NCBI RefSeq assembly: GCF_000384475.1
Contig: NZ_ARWB01000001.1
Coordinates: forward strand, 1,716,176-1,780,175
Reading direction: 5' to 3'
Length of the DNA stretch: 64,000 nucleotides
From: Methylopila sp. M107
GTDB lineage: Bacteria > Pseudomonadota > Alphaproteobacteria > Rhizobiales > Methylopilaceae
Below, piece after piece: positions 52,824 through 61,946 of the stretch; positions within the stretch are counted from its first letter, which is position 1, and the number at the start of each line of letters is the position of its first letter. The notes under the pieces are model-generated. The model was not told the origin of the DNA and did no database searches. It saw nothing but the letters and a program-made list of their open reading frames with translations. The position numbers and the translations under genes are program-made.

Positions 52824-54731
52824 ATGTCGGACGCCACCGCCGCCGCCGCCGAAACCACAGCCACGCCCGAAGCCCGTCCATTCGAGGCGGACGTCTCGAA
52901 GCTGCTGCACATGATGGTGCATTCGGTCTATTCGGATCGAGACGTCTTTCTCCGCGAGCTCGTCTCCAACGCCGCAGACGCCTGCGAGAAGCTGCGCTTC
53001 GAGGCGATCTCCAGTCCTGCCCTGCTAGCCGACGATCCGAAGCCCAAGATCGTGATCTCGGCCGACCATGAGGCCGGTCGCCTGGTGGTCGAGGACAATG
53101 GCGTCGGCATGAGCCGCGAGGAGCTGATCGAGGCGCTCGGCACCATCGCTCGGTCCGGGACGAAGGCCTTCGTCGAGCGGCTCGAGGCGACGCAAGGCGC
53201 CAAGGACGGCGCGCAGCTCATCGGTCAGTTTGGCGTCGGCTTCTATTCGGCCTTCATGGTGGCGGACCGCGTCGACGTCGTCTCGCGCCGCGCAGGCTCG
53301 GACGCCGCCGCGCTGTGGTCGTCGAACGGCAAGGGCGCGTTCACGATTGCCGAGGCCGACATCGCCGATGCGCCTGCGCGCGGCACGCGGGTCACGCTCT
53401 ATCTGATGGAGGACGCGAAGAAATACGCCGAGCGCTGGGAGCTCGAGCGCATCGTGAAGTCGCAGTCCGGCCATGTGCCGGTGCCGATCGAGCTTGTCGA
53501 GAAGCCGGGCGAGGCGCCGACCCAGATCGCGGACGGCGCCGCGCTCTGGACACGGCCGAAGTCGGAGGTGTCGCGCGAGGAATATGTCGACTTCTACCGC
53601 AGCGCCGCCGGGCAGTTCGACGAGCCCGCGCTCACGATCCACTACCGCGCCGAAGGCCGGCACGAATACACCGTGCTCGCCTTCGTGCCCTCGACGCAGC
53701 CCTTCGACCTGTTCGACCCCGACCGCCGGGGACGGATGAAGCTCTACGTCCGGCGCGTCTTCATCACCGACGACGCGGAGCTTCTGCCGCGCTGGCTGCG
53801 CTTCGTGCGCGGACTGGTCGACTCGAACGATCTGCCGCTCAACGTCTCGCGCGAGATGATCCAGGAGAGCCCGGTGCTCGCCGCGATCCGCAAGGGCCTC
53901 ACCAACCGTGTGATTGGAGACATCGAAAAACTCGTCCAGAACGAGCCGGAGACTTTCACCAAGGTCTGGGAGGCGTTCGGCGCCGTCATCAAGGAAGGCC
54001 TCTACGAGGACTTCGAGCGCCAGGAGCAGCTCCTGAAGCTCGCTCGGTTCCGCACCACCGCGGGCGAGGGCTGGCGCTCGCTCGCGGACTATGTCGGCGC
54101 CATGAAAGAGAACCAGACCGCGATCTACTATCTCGCGGGCGGAAATCTCGACCAGCTCAAGGCCTCGCCCCACCTCGAAGGATTTGTCTCGCGCGGCGTC
54201 GAGGTGCTGCTGCTCACCGACCCGGTCGACAGTTTTTGGGTCACGACCGCTCAAGGGTTCGAAGGAAAACCCTTCAAGTCCGCGAGCCAGGGCGCGGCCG
54301 ATCTCGCCGCGATCGCCAAGGCGGACGCCGCCGAGCCCGCCGCTGAGGAGACCAGCGGCGAAGTCGCTGATCTCATCGCCTTCGCGAAAGAGACGCTCGG
54401 CGACGCGGTCTCGGACGTGCGCGCCTCGGATCGCCTCACGACCAGCGCGGTCTGCCTCGTCGCGGCCGACCACGGCCTCGACCGCCAGCTCGAGAAGATT
54501 CTGAAAGCGTCTGGCCAGCAGGGTCCGGTCGGCAAGCCGGTGCTCGAGATCAACCCGGCCCACGCGCTGGTGACCGCGCTCGCGGCCAAGGGCGCGGACG
54601 ACGCCGCCTTCCGCGAGGACGCCGTGCGGCTGCTGTTCGACGAAGCCAAGATTTTGGACGGCGAGCGCCCGGAAGACCCACGCGCCTTCTCGGGCCGAGT
54701 CGCGCGCGTGCTGGAGCGGGCGCTGAGGTGA
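52824..54731 (+). CDS. htpG: Hsp90 chaperone HtpG
   Basis: HtpG is the bacterial Hsp90, an ATP-driven dimeric chaperone. The 635-residue protein has the GHKL ATPase domain (VYSDRDVFLRELVSNAADAC, VEDNGVGMSREELIEALGTI, GQFGVGFYSAFMVADRV), the middle domain (YVRRVFITDDAELLPRWLRF, GLVDSNDLPLNVSRE) and the C-terminal dimerisation domain (LVAADHGLDRQLEKIL). It is preceded by a non-coding region with a palindrome and followed after 3 nt by a cysteine hydrolase gene on the same strand. Confidence 0.97.
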   Translation: MSDATAAAAETTATPEARPFEADVSKLLHMMVHSVYSDRDVFLRELVSNAADACEKLRFEAISSPALLADDPKPKIVISADHEAGRLVVEDNGVGMSREELIEALGTIARSGTKAFVERLEATQGAKDGAQLIGQFGVGFYSAFMVADRVDVVSRRAGSDAAALWSSNGKGAFTIAEADIADAPARGTRVTLYLMEDAKKYAERWELERIVKSQSGHVPVPIELVEKPGEAPTQIADGAALWTRPKSEVSREEYVDFYRSAAGQFDEPALTIHYRAEGRHEYTVLAFVPSTQPFDLFDPDRRGRMKLYVRRVFITDDAELLPRWLRFVRGLVDSNDLPLNVSREMIQESPVLAAIRKGLTNRVIGDIEKLVQNEPETFTKVWEAFGAVIKEGLYEDFERQEQLLKLARFRTTAGEGWRSLADYVGAMKENQTAIYYLAGGNLDQLKASPHLEGFVSRGVEVLLLTDPVDSFWVTTAQGFEGKPFKSASQGAADLAAIAKADAAEPAAEETSGEVADLIAFAKETLGDAVSDVRASDRLTTSAVCLVAADHGLDRQLEKILKASGQQGPVGKPVLEINPAHALVTALAAKGADDAAFREDAVRLLFDEAKILDGERPEDPRAFSGRVARVLERALR

Positions 54732-54734
54732 GCC

Positions 54735-55472
54735 GTGACGGCGTTCGTCGAGCAGCTCCGCGTTCAATTGCCGGTCGCGCGCTCGACCTATCGGCTTCCG
54801 GCCCGCGCGGGCCTCGTCGTCGTCGACGCCGTGAACGGTTTCTGCACGCCCGGCGCCGGTCCGCTCGCGCCCATCGCGCCGGACGCGATGATTGACGCCA
54901 TGGTCTTCGAGATCGAACGGCTGTCGCGCGCGTTTCTCGACGCTGGCCGCCCCGTCTTCGCCTTTCGCGACACGCATGAGCCGGATCGGCCGGAACCGCC
55001 CTACCCGCTCCACTGCATCCGCGGTTCTGGTCAGGAACTGCTCGTCCCGCCGCTTGCCTTCCTAGAAGATACGCCCGGCGCGACCGTCATCGAAAAGGAC
55101 GTCATCAACGCCTTCATCGGCGCGATCCGTGCGGACGGCTCGAACGCGCTGGTCGAGTGGATCGTCGGCGCCGATCTCGAAGCCATCGTGGTCGTCGGCA
55201 TCTGCACGGACATCTGCGACCTCGATCTCGTCGTTACGCTGCTCTCGGCGCGCAACCACTATGTCGACGGCCGTCCGATGCTCGGAGCCCTGCGCGACGT
55301 CGTGGTCTATGAACCGGGATGCTCAACCTACGATCTGCCGCAGACGGCGGTCGAGGTGGCCGGTTTGCCCGAAACCACTATCCATCCGCAGGGGGCGACA
55401 CATCACCTGGGGCTTTATGTGATGCAGGCGCGCGGCGCGATCATCGCAGAGAGGCTCGAAGACCGGACATGA
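54735..55472 (+). CDS. Isochorismatase-like cysteine hydrolase
   Basis: A 245-residue hydrolase of the nicotinamidase/isochorismatase superfamily. The catalytic triad is visible: Asp in GLVVVDAVNGFCTPG, Lys in TVIEKDVINAF and Cys in VVVGICTDICDLDLVVTLL. His in LHCIRGSGQELL and the Asp pattern fit the nicotinamidase branch, which makes nicotinic acid for NAD salvage, but the substrate is not proven. It starts with GTG 3 nt after htpG and overlaps the enoyl-CoA hydratase by 4 nt. Confidence 0.82.
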   Translation: MTAFVEQLRVQLPVARSTYRLPARAGLVVVDAVNGFCTPGAGPLAPIAPDAMIDAMVFEIERLSRAFLDAGRPVFAFRDTHEPDRPEPPYPLHCIRGSGQELLVPPLAFLEDTPGATVIEKDVINAFIGAIRADGSNALVEWIVGADLEAIVVVGICTDICDLDLVVTLLSARNHYVDGRPMLGALRDVVVYEPGCSTYDLPQTAVEVAGLPETTIHPQGATHHLGLYVMQARGAIIAERLEDRT

Positions 55473-56260
55473 GCGATCCCGTACTCCTCATCGAAACCCG
55501 CGGCGCGGTTCGACTGCTGACGCTGAACCGGCCCGAGCGCATCAACGCATTCACGCCGGACCTGCTCGCCGCGATCGGCGCGGCGCTCAACGACGCGACC
55601 GCCGACGCCGCCGTCCGGGCGATCGTGATCACGGGCGCAGGCCGCGGATTCTGCTCGGGGGCGGACCTCGTCGCTTACGCTGCGCTGCCGGCCGAGCAAC
55701 GCGACCTTGGCGCGATGCTCGAGCGTGACTACGAACCCGTCATCGCCAAACTCCGCGCCTGTCCGCTGCCGATCATCGCTGCGGTGAACGGCGTCGCGGC
55801 CGGCGCCGGCGCGAACTTCGCGGCGCTCGCCGACATCGTGCTGGCGGCGCGCTCGGCGGTGTTCGTGCAGGCGTTTGGAAAGATCGGCCTCATCCCCGAC
55901 GTCGGCGGCACTTGGCTGCTGCCGCGCCTTGTCGGAGAGGCCCGCGCAAAAGCGCTCTGCCTGCTCGGCGAGCCGCTTCAGGCGGAAACGGCCGCCGATT
56001 GGGGACTGATCTGGAAAACCGTCGACGACGACAGGCTGCTCGACGAGGCGCTTGCGCTTGCGGAGCGGCTCGCGAGCCAGTCGTCGAGCGCGATCGCGCT
56101 GACGAAGCAGGCGTTCCGCCAATCCGCGGCCAACAGCTTCGAACAGCAGATTGCGCTGGAGCGTCGGCTGCAATCGGAGGCGGGGCGAACCGTCGACCAT
56201 CTGGAGGGCGTGGCGGCGTTCAGTGAGAAAAGGCCGGCCCCATGGGCGGCGCGCGGCTGA
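55469..56260 (+). CDS. Enoyl-CoA hydratase/isomerase (PaaG-like)
   Basis: A 263-residue crotonase-fold protein. The oxyanion-hole segments are ITGAGRGFCSGADL and NGVAAGAGANFAALADIVLA; FGKIGLIPDVGGTWLLPRLV carries the second catalytic region, with Asp in place of one crotonase Glu. That pattern fits the PaaG isomerase group of phenylacetate or fatty-acid catabolism. No paa genes are near. It overlaps the cysteine hydrolase by 4 nt. Confidence 0.85.
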   Translation: MSDPVLLIETRGAVRLLTLNRPERINAFTPDLLAAIGAALNDATADAAVRAIVITGAGRGFCSGADLVAYAALPAEQRDLGAMLERDYEPVIAKLRACPLPIIAAVNGVAAGAGANFAALADIVLAARSAVFVQAFGKIGLIPDVGGTWLLPRLVGEARAKALCLLGEPLQAETAADWGLIWKTVDDDRLLDEALALAERLASQSSSAIALTKQAFRQSAANSFEQQIALERRLQSEAGRTVDHLEGVAAFSEKRPAPWAARG

Positions 56261-56315
56261 GCGCGCAAGCCCGAACCACGAGGGAATTCCGCTCCGATGG
56301 AGCGCAAGGACCGGT

Positions 56316-56918
56316 TTAGCGCTCGCCCGGTCTAAACATCGAGAAAGTCTCGGTCGTCGCCGCATAGTCCATATAGCCGCAGCGCGCGAGCGCCCCTGCC
56401 TTTGCTGTGTCGAACAACCCGTTGACCAGAAATTCTTCGTGAATATGCACGCCGGTGACCTGGCCGATCACCAGATAGCGGTTCGTCGACACGCCGAGCC
56501 TGTCCTTCAGTTCGGTCACGCTGACGGTCTTGCATTCGAGCGCGGCCGGGCTCGCGGCGACGCGGGGCGGGCGCACAGTGCGGGACGCCGCCTTCAGCAG
56601 CCCAGCCGCATCGAACTCGCTCGCGCCGGCGGGCAGAGGCGCCGAGCTCTCGTTCATTGCGTCTTTCAGCGCGAGGCTGGCGAAGTTGCAGACGAACTCG
56701 CCGGTCGCTTCCGCGTTCGCGGCCGAATGCTTCCGTCCGCCGGAGGAGAACATCACCATCGGCGGGCTGTCGCAGACCCCGTTGAAGAAACTGTAGGGCG
56801 CAAGGTTCGGACGGCCCTGCCGGTCAATGGTCGAGATCCAGCCGATCGGTCGTGGCGCAACGATCGCCTTGAACGGATCGTGGGGAAGGCCGTGCCCAAG
56901 GATCGGCTCGTAAAACAT
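56316..56918 (-). CDS. Flavin reductase-like FMN-binding protein
   Basis: A 200-residue protein of the flavin reductase-like family: APRPIGWISTIDRQGRPNLA, PYSFFNGVCDSPPMVMFSSG, GEFVCNFASLALKDAMNESS and HIHEEFLVNGLFD. Members bind FMN and either supply reduced flavin or act in flavoprotein decarboxylation. It shares one base with the nitroreductase gene upstream (CATCA), so the two are coupled. A flavin supply for the distant SsuD-like enzyme is possible but not shown. Confidence 0.87.
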   Translation of the reverse strand: MFYEPILGHGLPHDPFKAIVAPRPIGWISTIDRQGRPNLAPYSFFNGVCDSPPMVMFSSGGRKHSAANAEATGEFVCNFASLALKDAMNESSAPLPAGASEFDAAGLLKAASRTVRPPRVAASPAALECKTVSVTELKDRLGVSTNRYLVIGQVTGVHIHEEFLVNGLFDTAKAGALARCGYMDYAATTETFSMFRPGER

Positions 56919-57487
56919 CAGGCGCCCCAGCGCGTCACGATCTCGGCGAGTTCGGGGCGCGGCCGGTCGGACCAGCGCTCGGTCGGCGTGCCGATATGGA
57001 TGAAGCCCGCGACGCGCTCCTGCGGCTCGATCCTCAGAAGCTCGCGCGCCTTTTCGTCATAGGCCGTCCAGCCGGTCAGCCACTGAGCGCCGTAGCCGAG
57101 CGCATTGGCGGCGATGGTGAGGTTCATGCAGACCGCTCCGGCGGAGAGCTCCTGCTCCCATACGGGGATCTTCACATGCGGCGCGGCGCGGCTGACGACC
57201 GCGACGGTCAGCGCCGACGCCGTAAAGTTCGCGGCCTGCGCTTCCAGCTTTTGCAGCGGGACGTCCGCGTCGGCGGCCTTCATCACCTCCGTCAGGCGTC
57301 GTCCGAACTCGCCCCGCGCCTCGCCGTCAATCACGATGAAGCGCCAGGGCGCGAGTTTGCCATGGTCGGGAACGCGGGCGGCGATCGTCAGCAGTTGCTC
57401 GAGCTCGCCGGCCGACGGCCCGGGTTCGGCCAGCGCGAATGCCGGAACCGAGCGCCGGGCGGCGAGGAGGTCGATGGTGTCGCTCAT
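56918..57487 (-). CDS. Nitroreductase family protein
   Basis: A 189-residue FMN-dependent oxidoreductase of the YdjA-like short nitroreductases: LLAARRSVPAFALAEPGPSA (FMN-binding RRS), ARVPDHGKLAPWRFIVIDGE, SAGAVCMNLTIAANALGYGA, QWLTGWTAYD and GFIHIGTPTE. The true substrate of this group is unclear. I chose ATG 57485-57487. It is translationally coupled to the flavin reductase-like gene. Confidence 0.88.
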   Translation of the reverse strand: MSDTIDLLAARRSVPAFALAEPGPSAGELEQLLTIAARVPDHGKLAPWRFIVIDGEARGEFGRRLTEVMKAADADVPLQKLEAQAANFTASALTVAVVSRAAPHVKIPVWEQELSAGAVCMNLTIAANALGYGAQWLTGWTAYDEKARELLRIEPQERVAGFIHIGTPTERWSDRPRPELAEIVTRWGA

Positions 57488-57654
57488 GCGGTTTCCGAAC
57501 ATGTTGTCATGCGGCGCGTCGCGGGCGGGATAGCACGTCGGGGGAACGGCGCCACGGCTCAGGCGTTCGCGCCGCACGAGATTGCCCCGGCTTTCAGCGG
57601 CGCTCGCATGCGCGGCTCTTGCCAGCTGGCGCCGCCGGTGTCATCGCTCGGCGG

Positions 57655-58854
57655 ATGCGGCCCTTTCTCACCGCCCGACATGTCTCGCTCCTGGCGGCCG
57701 CGGCCCTGCTGGCCGCAACCGAGGCGTCCGCGCAGGGCGGGCCCGGCGGCGGACCTGCGCCGAGCCGGCTTGGCTTCGGGAGCGCGCCGCGTTCCGGGCC
57801 CGGGATGAAGACGGCTCCGGGATTCAGCGGCACGATCACCGGCCGCATGAACCTGATCGGCCCGTCCGAGACCGCGACGGCCGCGCCTCCCTTGTCGGCG
57901 CCGACCGCGGTCCCTGCGCCGATTTTCTCCCCGCAGCGGCTCGATACACACAATCCCGCCGCCGCATTGCCTGACATCAAGCTGCCGATCCTCGCGCCGC
58001 GCGCTCCTGCGCCGAAACCGCCCGCTCCGGCCGCCCCTGGCTCAGCGACCCCGACGCGCGCCGCGCTCACGCCTGCGGTCGGGCCGGCCCCGATCGCGCC
58101 CGTCAAACAGCGGCTGACGCTCTCGGCGCTTTTTGCCGAGGCCGGCGCGCGGGTCCCGAACGGGGTCAAGTGGCGGCTGTTCACCGACCAGGCCGACAGC
58201 AATGGCGAGCATATGCTGGTGGCAGAATCCGACGACGCGGCGCCGCGTTTCGAGGTCGATCCCGGCTCCTACATCGTGCATGCGGTGTACGGACTGGTCA
58301 GCGCCGCGAAGTTCGTCGAGATTAAGGCCGGCCAGCCCACCGACCAAAGCGTGGTGTTGGCCGCAGGCGCTGTCCGGCTGACGGCCTTTGCGGGCGCCGA
58401 ACAGGCCCCGCCCGGCGCGGTCACGTTCAAGCTAACCCGCGAGGTGGACGGCATGACGCGCACCGCCGCCGAGAATGTGAAAGCCGGCGAACTGCTGCGG
58501 CTGCCGGCCGGCCGCTATCACGTGACGTCGCTGTTCGGCGACGCCAACGCGACCGTCGAGGCGGACCTCGACATCGCAGCTGGCAAGTTCGTCGAGGCGC
58601 AGGTCCACCACAAGGCGTCTAAGATCGCGCTGAAGCTCGTCGAGCAGCCGGGCGGACCCGGCCTCAAGGACACGTCCTGGACCGTGCTCACCCCCGGCGG
58701 CGACGTCATCCGCGAATCGATCGGCCCGCTCGACGGGCTGGTGCTGTCGGAAGGCGAGTACACCGCGATCGCCCGGCGCGACGGCCAGATCTACCAGCAA
58801 AGCTTCAGCGTGAAGGCCGGCGCGAACGCTGACGTCGAGGTCCGCATCCGCTGA
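57655..58854 (+). CDS. Proline-rich exported protein with repeated beta domains
   Basis: A 399-residue precursor: a signal peptide (VSLLAAAALLAATEASA), a disordered Pro/Ala linker to about residue 150 (APRAPAPKPPAPAAPGSATP), and a C-terminal region of repeated beta units each near 75-85 residues. These show recurring ExxxGxYxVxxxxG-type strands (FEVDPGSYIVHAVYG, LRLPAGRYHVTSLFG, LVLSEGEYTAIARRDG), each followed by KFVEIKAGQ-like strands. They resemble PEGA/carboxypeptidase-regulatory-like folds. It is probably periplasmic and wall-associated. The function is unknown. I chose ATG 57655 for the signal peptide. Confidence 0.7.
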   Translation: MRPFLTARHVSLLAAAALLAATEASAQGGPGGGPAPSRLGFGSAPRSGPGMKTAPGFSGTITGRMNLIGPSETATAAPPLSAPTAVPAPIFSPQRLDTHNPAAALPDIKLPILAPRAPAPKPPAPAAPGSATPTRAALTPAVGPAPIAPVKQRLTLSALFAEAGARVPNGVKWRLFTDQADSNGEHMLVAESDDAAPRFEVDPGSYIVHAVYGLVSAAKFVEIKAGQPTDQSVVLAAGAVRLTAFAGAEQAPPGAVTFKLTREVDGMTRTAAENVKAGELLRLPAGRYHVTSLFGDANATVEADLDIAAGKFVEAQVHHKASKIALKLVEQPGGPGLKDTSWTVLTPGGDVIRESIGPLDGLVLSEGEYTAIARRDGQIYQQSFSVKAGANADVEVRIR

Positions 58855-58858
58855 ATGC

Positions 58859-59860
58859 TCAGGCGAGCGCCCGCATGGCGTCCCTGATCGGGCCGACCGC
58901 GCGCTCGCCCGCCTCGCGACCGAGCGCGATCGCTTCCTCCGCGCGGTGGAAGTCGAACAGTCCGACATCGGCGAGCCTTGGACCGATGGACAGATCCGGC
59001 GGATCGCCGGCGAGCCGCGACCGCGAGATCCGGTCGAGCATGATGCCGAAAGCGTCGACCATCACGGACGGAATGCCGGGCGCGTCGCTTGCGGGCTTCG
59101 GGGCGGCCGGCGCAACCGCGGAGCGCCCCTCCCCCCGCATCTTACGCCACCAGGTCATCTGCTCGGCCGCCTCGTGGTCGCGGTCGGAGGCCGAGTTCGA
59201 CTGGATGACGGTGCCACGCCCATAGGCGTCGGACTGCAGGTTGACCGCCACCACCAATCGCCCGCCGAGCGCGCGCGCAGCCGAGACCGGCACCGGATTG
59301 GTGAGCGCGCCGTCCAGCAGCCAGCGGCCGCCGATGCGGACCGGTTCGAAGATCCCCGGCACCGCATAGGAGGCGCGCAGCGCCTCGACCAGGTTGCCCT
59401 TGCCGAGCCAGATCTCGTGGCCGGTGTTGTATTCTGTCGCGATGGCGGCGAAGCGGGGTCCGAGGCTCTCGATCGAGGCGTCGCCGAGGTTCTGCTCCAG
59501 AACGCTCTTCAGCCTGCCGCCGGAGATGAGCCCCGCCCCCGCGAGGCTGAAGTCGAGCAGGCCGAACATGCGCCGCTTGGTGAGGGTCCGCGTCCAGGCC
59601 TCGAGCTCGTCGAGCCGGCCCGCCGCCCAGCAGCCGCCGACCACCGCGCCGACCGAGGTGCCGACCACGATGTCGGGCTTGAGGCCCGCCTCGTCCAGCG
59701 CGCGCATGACCCCGATATGCGCCCAGCCGCGCGCGATGCCGCCGCCGAGCGCGATTGCGAAGGACGGCGTCCGTGGCGCCGCGGGCTCCAGCGCGTCGGC
59801 GCTCGCGGTCTCAGCGAGCGGCGCCCTGCCGGAGATTTTGGAGACGAGGTCGGACAGCAC
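58859..59860 (-). CDS. Patatin-like phospholipase (RssA/YchK-like)
   Basis: A 333-residue serine lipid hydrolase. It has the oxyanion loop ALGGGIARGWAHIGVMRALD, nucleophile elbow VGTSVGAVVGG, and catalytic Asp in RWLLDGALTNPVPVSAARAL. Segments AGAGLISGGRLKSVLEQNLG and SYAVPGIFEPVRIGG fit the RssA group. The first 30 residues are a polar extension with no signal peptide, so it is cytoplasmic or membrane-peripheral. It converges on the proline-rich gene with a 4-nt gap. Confidence 0.9.
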   Translation of the reverse strand: MLSDLVSKISGRAPLAETASADALEPAAPRTPSFAIALGGGIARGWAHIGVMRALDEAGLKPDIVVGTSVGAVVGGCWAAGRLDELEAWTRTLTKRRMFGLLDFSLAGAGLISGGRLKSVLEQNLGDASIESLGPRFAAIATEYNTGHEIWLGKGNLVEALRASYAVPGIFEPVRIGGRWLLDGALTNPVPVSAARALGGRLVVAVNLQSDAYGRGTVIQSNSASDRDHEAAEQMTWWRKMRGEGRSAVAPAAPKPASDAPGIPSVMVDAFGIMLDRISRSRLAGDPPDLSIGPRLADVGLFDFHRAEEAIALGREAGERAVGPIRDAMRALA

Positions 59861-59946
59861 GCTTTTCTACAAACTCATGGCGGGGTCGGTCCGGGCGGAC
59901 CATAGGCGAGCCTTGTGAACCCGCGTTGAACGCGAGGCGCCAAGAC

Positions 59947-60396
59947 TTATGCCTTGTACACCGCGCTCGGGTCGAACAGCCGTTTCGCGTCGACTTCCTC
60001 AAGCCGCGCGGCGCCGTCCGCCTTGGCCGACACGGCCCGGTAGAAGCAGGATTTGCGGCCCGTGTGGCAGGCGGCGCCGGTTCCGGCGACATCGACCTTC
60101 AGCCACAGCGCGTCCTGGTCGCAGTCGACGCGCAGCTCCACGACCCTCATTTCGTGGCCGCTGGTCTCGCCCTTCCGCCACAGCGTGCCGCGCGAGCGGG
60201 AAAAGAAGTGCGCGACGCCGGTCTCGATGGTGGCCGAGAGCGCCTCGGCGTTCATGTGCGCGAACATCAACACGTCGCCGCCGCCGGCGTCCGTCACAAT
60301 CGCGCCGATCAGCCCATCGCGGTCAAACTTCGGCGCGAAGGCGGAGCCTTCTTCGATTTCTTCATGCGAGCCGCGGGGGGCGAAGGTGGTGGTCAT
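59947..60396 (-). CDS. hisI: Phosphoribosyl-AMP cyclohydrolase
   Basis: HisI opens the purine ring of PR-AMP in histidine synthesis. The 149-residue single-domain protein has [40 protein letters not shown], the Mg/Asp site [12 protein letters not shown] and the zinc Cys in [12 protein letters not shown]. It lacks the HisE domain that enterobacteria fuse to it, as usual for alphaproteobacteria. It is followed upstream by folE on the same strand, with a perfect hairpin between. Confidence 0.95.
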   Translation of the reverse strand: MTTTFAPRGSHEEIEEGSAFAPKFDRDGLIGAIVTDAGGGDVLMFAHMNAEALSATIETGVAHFFSRSRGTLWRKGETSGHEMRVVELRVDCDQDALWLKVDVAGTGAACHTGRKSCFYRAVSAKADGAARLEEVDAKRLFDPSAVYKA

Positions 60397-60436
60397 GATT
60401 GGCTCGCAATGCAGGGCGAAGCATCAGGCGCCGCGC

Positions 60437-60465
60437 GTCCCCCTCCCCCTTGCGGGGAGGGGGAC
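60437..60465. repeat. Perfect 12-bp hairpin between folE and hisI
   Basis: GTCCCCCTCCCC (60437-60448) pairs with GGGGAGGGGGAC (60454-60465) around a 5-nt loop. The ccctccccctt...ggggagggg design resembles a common alphaproteobacterial intergenic repeat. It sits downstream of folE and may terminate it weakly, since no T run follows. Confidence 0.6.
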
Positions 60466-60491
60466 AGAGGCGTTGCGTCACTTCACGCCAT

Positions 60492-61142
60492 TCAGCGCTG
60501 CGGCTGGCCGGCGCGCACCAGCGTGATGAAGCGCACCTGCTCCACCGGGTCGTTGCGGAACACGCCGGTGAACTGGGTCGTGACAGTCGAGACGCCCGAC
60601 TTCTGGATGCCGCGCATCGACATGCACATGTGCTCGCCCTCGACCATAACGGCGACGCCGCGAGGCTTCAGGTTGTCGTCCATGGCGTCGGCGATCTGCG
60701 AGGTCAGCGCCTCCTGCGTCTGCAGACGCTTGGCGAAAGTGTCGACCACGCGCGCGACCTTGGAGAGGCCCACAACCCCGTTCGACGGATAGTAGGCGAC
60801 ATGCGCCTTGCCGAAGAACGGCACCATGTGGTGCTCGCAATGCGAGAAATACGGGATGTCGCGCAGCACGACCATGTCGTCGTAGCCGGCGACGTCCTCG
60901 AACACGCGCTCAAGGTCCTTCGCGGCGTCCTTGCCGTAGCCGGAGAACAGCTCCTCATAGGCCTTCACCACGCGTTTCGGCGTGTCGATCAGGCCCTCGC
61001 GCGTCGGATCGTCGCCGGCCCATGCGAGCAGCGTGCGGACGGCGGCTTCAGCCTGCTCCCGAGTCGGCTTGGGGTGGCCCGCAATCGTCTTCGGCGCCGG
61101 AATGGGAACCCGGGCGCGGGGATGCTGTATGACGGCGTCCAT
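60492..61142 (-). CDS. folE: GTP cyclohydrolase I FolE
   Basis: FolE converts GTP to dihydroneopterin triphosphate, the entry point for folate and, with QueD, for queuosine. The 216-residue protein has the zinc and active-site segments [53 protein letters not shown] and [16 protein letters not shown] chose ATG 61140-61142 because AGAGG lies before it. The queEDC operon that uses its product is about 37 kb away. Confidence 0.95.
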   Translation of the reverse strand: MDAVIQHPRARVPIPAPKTIAGHPKPTREQAEAAVRTLLAWAGDDPTREGLIDTPKRVVKAYEELFSGYGKDAAKDLERVFEDVAGYDDMVVLRDIPYFSHCEHHMVPFFGKAHVAYYPSNGVVGLSKVARVVDTFAKRLQTQEALTSQIADAMDDNLKPRGVAVMVEGEHMCMSMRGIQKSGVSTVTTQFTGVFRNDPVEQVRFITLVRAGQPQR

Positions 61143-61344
61143 AAAGACCTCTTGGTGGGGCGCTAGCCCCCTGACGCGCGACGACTGAACCCCGATCTCG
61201 ACGTCCAAAGCGAGGTTAGAGCTTCGAAAGGCGGATCATGGCGGGGCGCATCGCGAGGTCTTATATAGGCCAGCAGGGCCCAACGAACAATGCGACGTTG
61301 GGGCCGACGATCCAGCACGTCCGCCCGGGTGAAAGCTTCAAGCC

Positions 61345-61782
61345 GTGATCGACGACATCTACAATCGCCGCATTCTCGAACTCGCGGCCGACATACCCCG
61401 GCTTGGCCGCCTTGCCGCGCCTGACGCGACGGCGACTGCGCATTCGAAGCTCTGCGGCTCGACCGTCACGATCGATCTCGCCTATGACGGCGAGACCGTT
61501 ACCGACTTCGCCCACGAGGTGCGGGCGTGTGCGCTCGGACAAGCGTCGTCCTCGATCATGGGCAGGACCGTCATCGGCCGGACTGCGCGGGAACTGCGCG
61601 AGGTGCGCGAAGCCGTGCGCAAGATGCTGAAGGAGAACGGCCCGGCGCCGGACGGCGCCTGGTCGGATCTCAAAGTCCTGGAACCGGTTCGCGACTACAA
61701 GGCGCGCCACGCCTCGACGCTTCTGACCTTCGACGCCGTGGTCGACGCGCTTGACCAGATCGAAGCGAAGCGGGCGGCCTGA
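61345..61782 (+). CDS. IscU/NifU-like iron-sulfur scaffold protein
   Basis: A 145-residue protein of the IscU-like fold. Two of the three scaffold cysteines are clear, in HSKLCGSTVTIDL and EVRACALGQASSSIMG. The third, expected in the R-x-x-C-x-x-L helix, is Ala (YKARHASTLLTF). This variant is common in alphaproteobacteria and its assembly role is unproven. It starts with GTG. A 45-codon membrane peptide gene follows 18 nt later. Confidence 0.87.
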   Translation: MIDDIYNRRILELAADIPRLGRLAAPDATATAHSKLCGSTVTIDLAYDGETVTDFAHEVRACALGQASSSIMGRTVIGRTARELREVREAVRKMLKENGPAPDGAWSDLKVLEPVRDYKARHASTLLTFDAVVDALDQIEAKRAA

Positions 61783-61800
61783 GAGCATCCGACGAGAACC

Positions 61801-61938
61801 ATGACATTCGGGCCCGAACTTCCCCCAGAAGAGCAGCAGCGCCGGCTGCGGATCGTCACGCGCGTCGGCGTCGCTATGGTCGCGGGCATCTTCGCCTTCG
61901 TGCTGTTCGGCGCGCTGATCGCTCCGCTGATGCTGTAA
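61801..61938 (+). CDS. Small single-pass membrane protein, 45 aa
   Basis: ATG 61801 opens 45 codons ending TAA 61936-61938: a charged start (MTFGPELPPEEQQRRLRIVT) and one membrane helix (VAMVAGIFAFVLFGALIAPL). It is short, but it begins 18 nt after the IscU-like gene, has coding-type GC at third positions and a clean charged-head/helix design. The PPEEQQRRLR opening recalls short proteins next to this scaffold gene in relatives. Function unknown. Confidence 0.65.
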   Translation: MTFGPELPPEEQQRRLRIVTRVGVAMVAGIFAFVLFGALIAPLML

Positions 61939-61946
61939 CCGACCGT

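Noticed and set aside
52607-52912. A 101-codon minus-strand frame over the htpG start
   Set aside because: It overlaps the htpG coding start by 89 nt, has Ser/Ala/Arg-rich composition and no homology pattern or ribosome binding site.
53025-55013. A 662-codon minus-strand frame opposite htpG
   Set aside because: It mirrors htpG, has the typical Arg/Glu/His shadow composition and has no recognisable motif.
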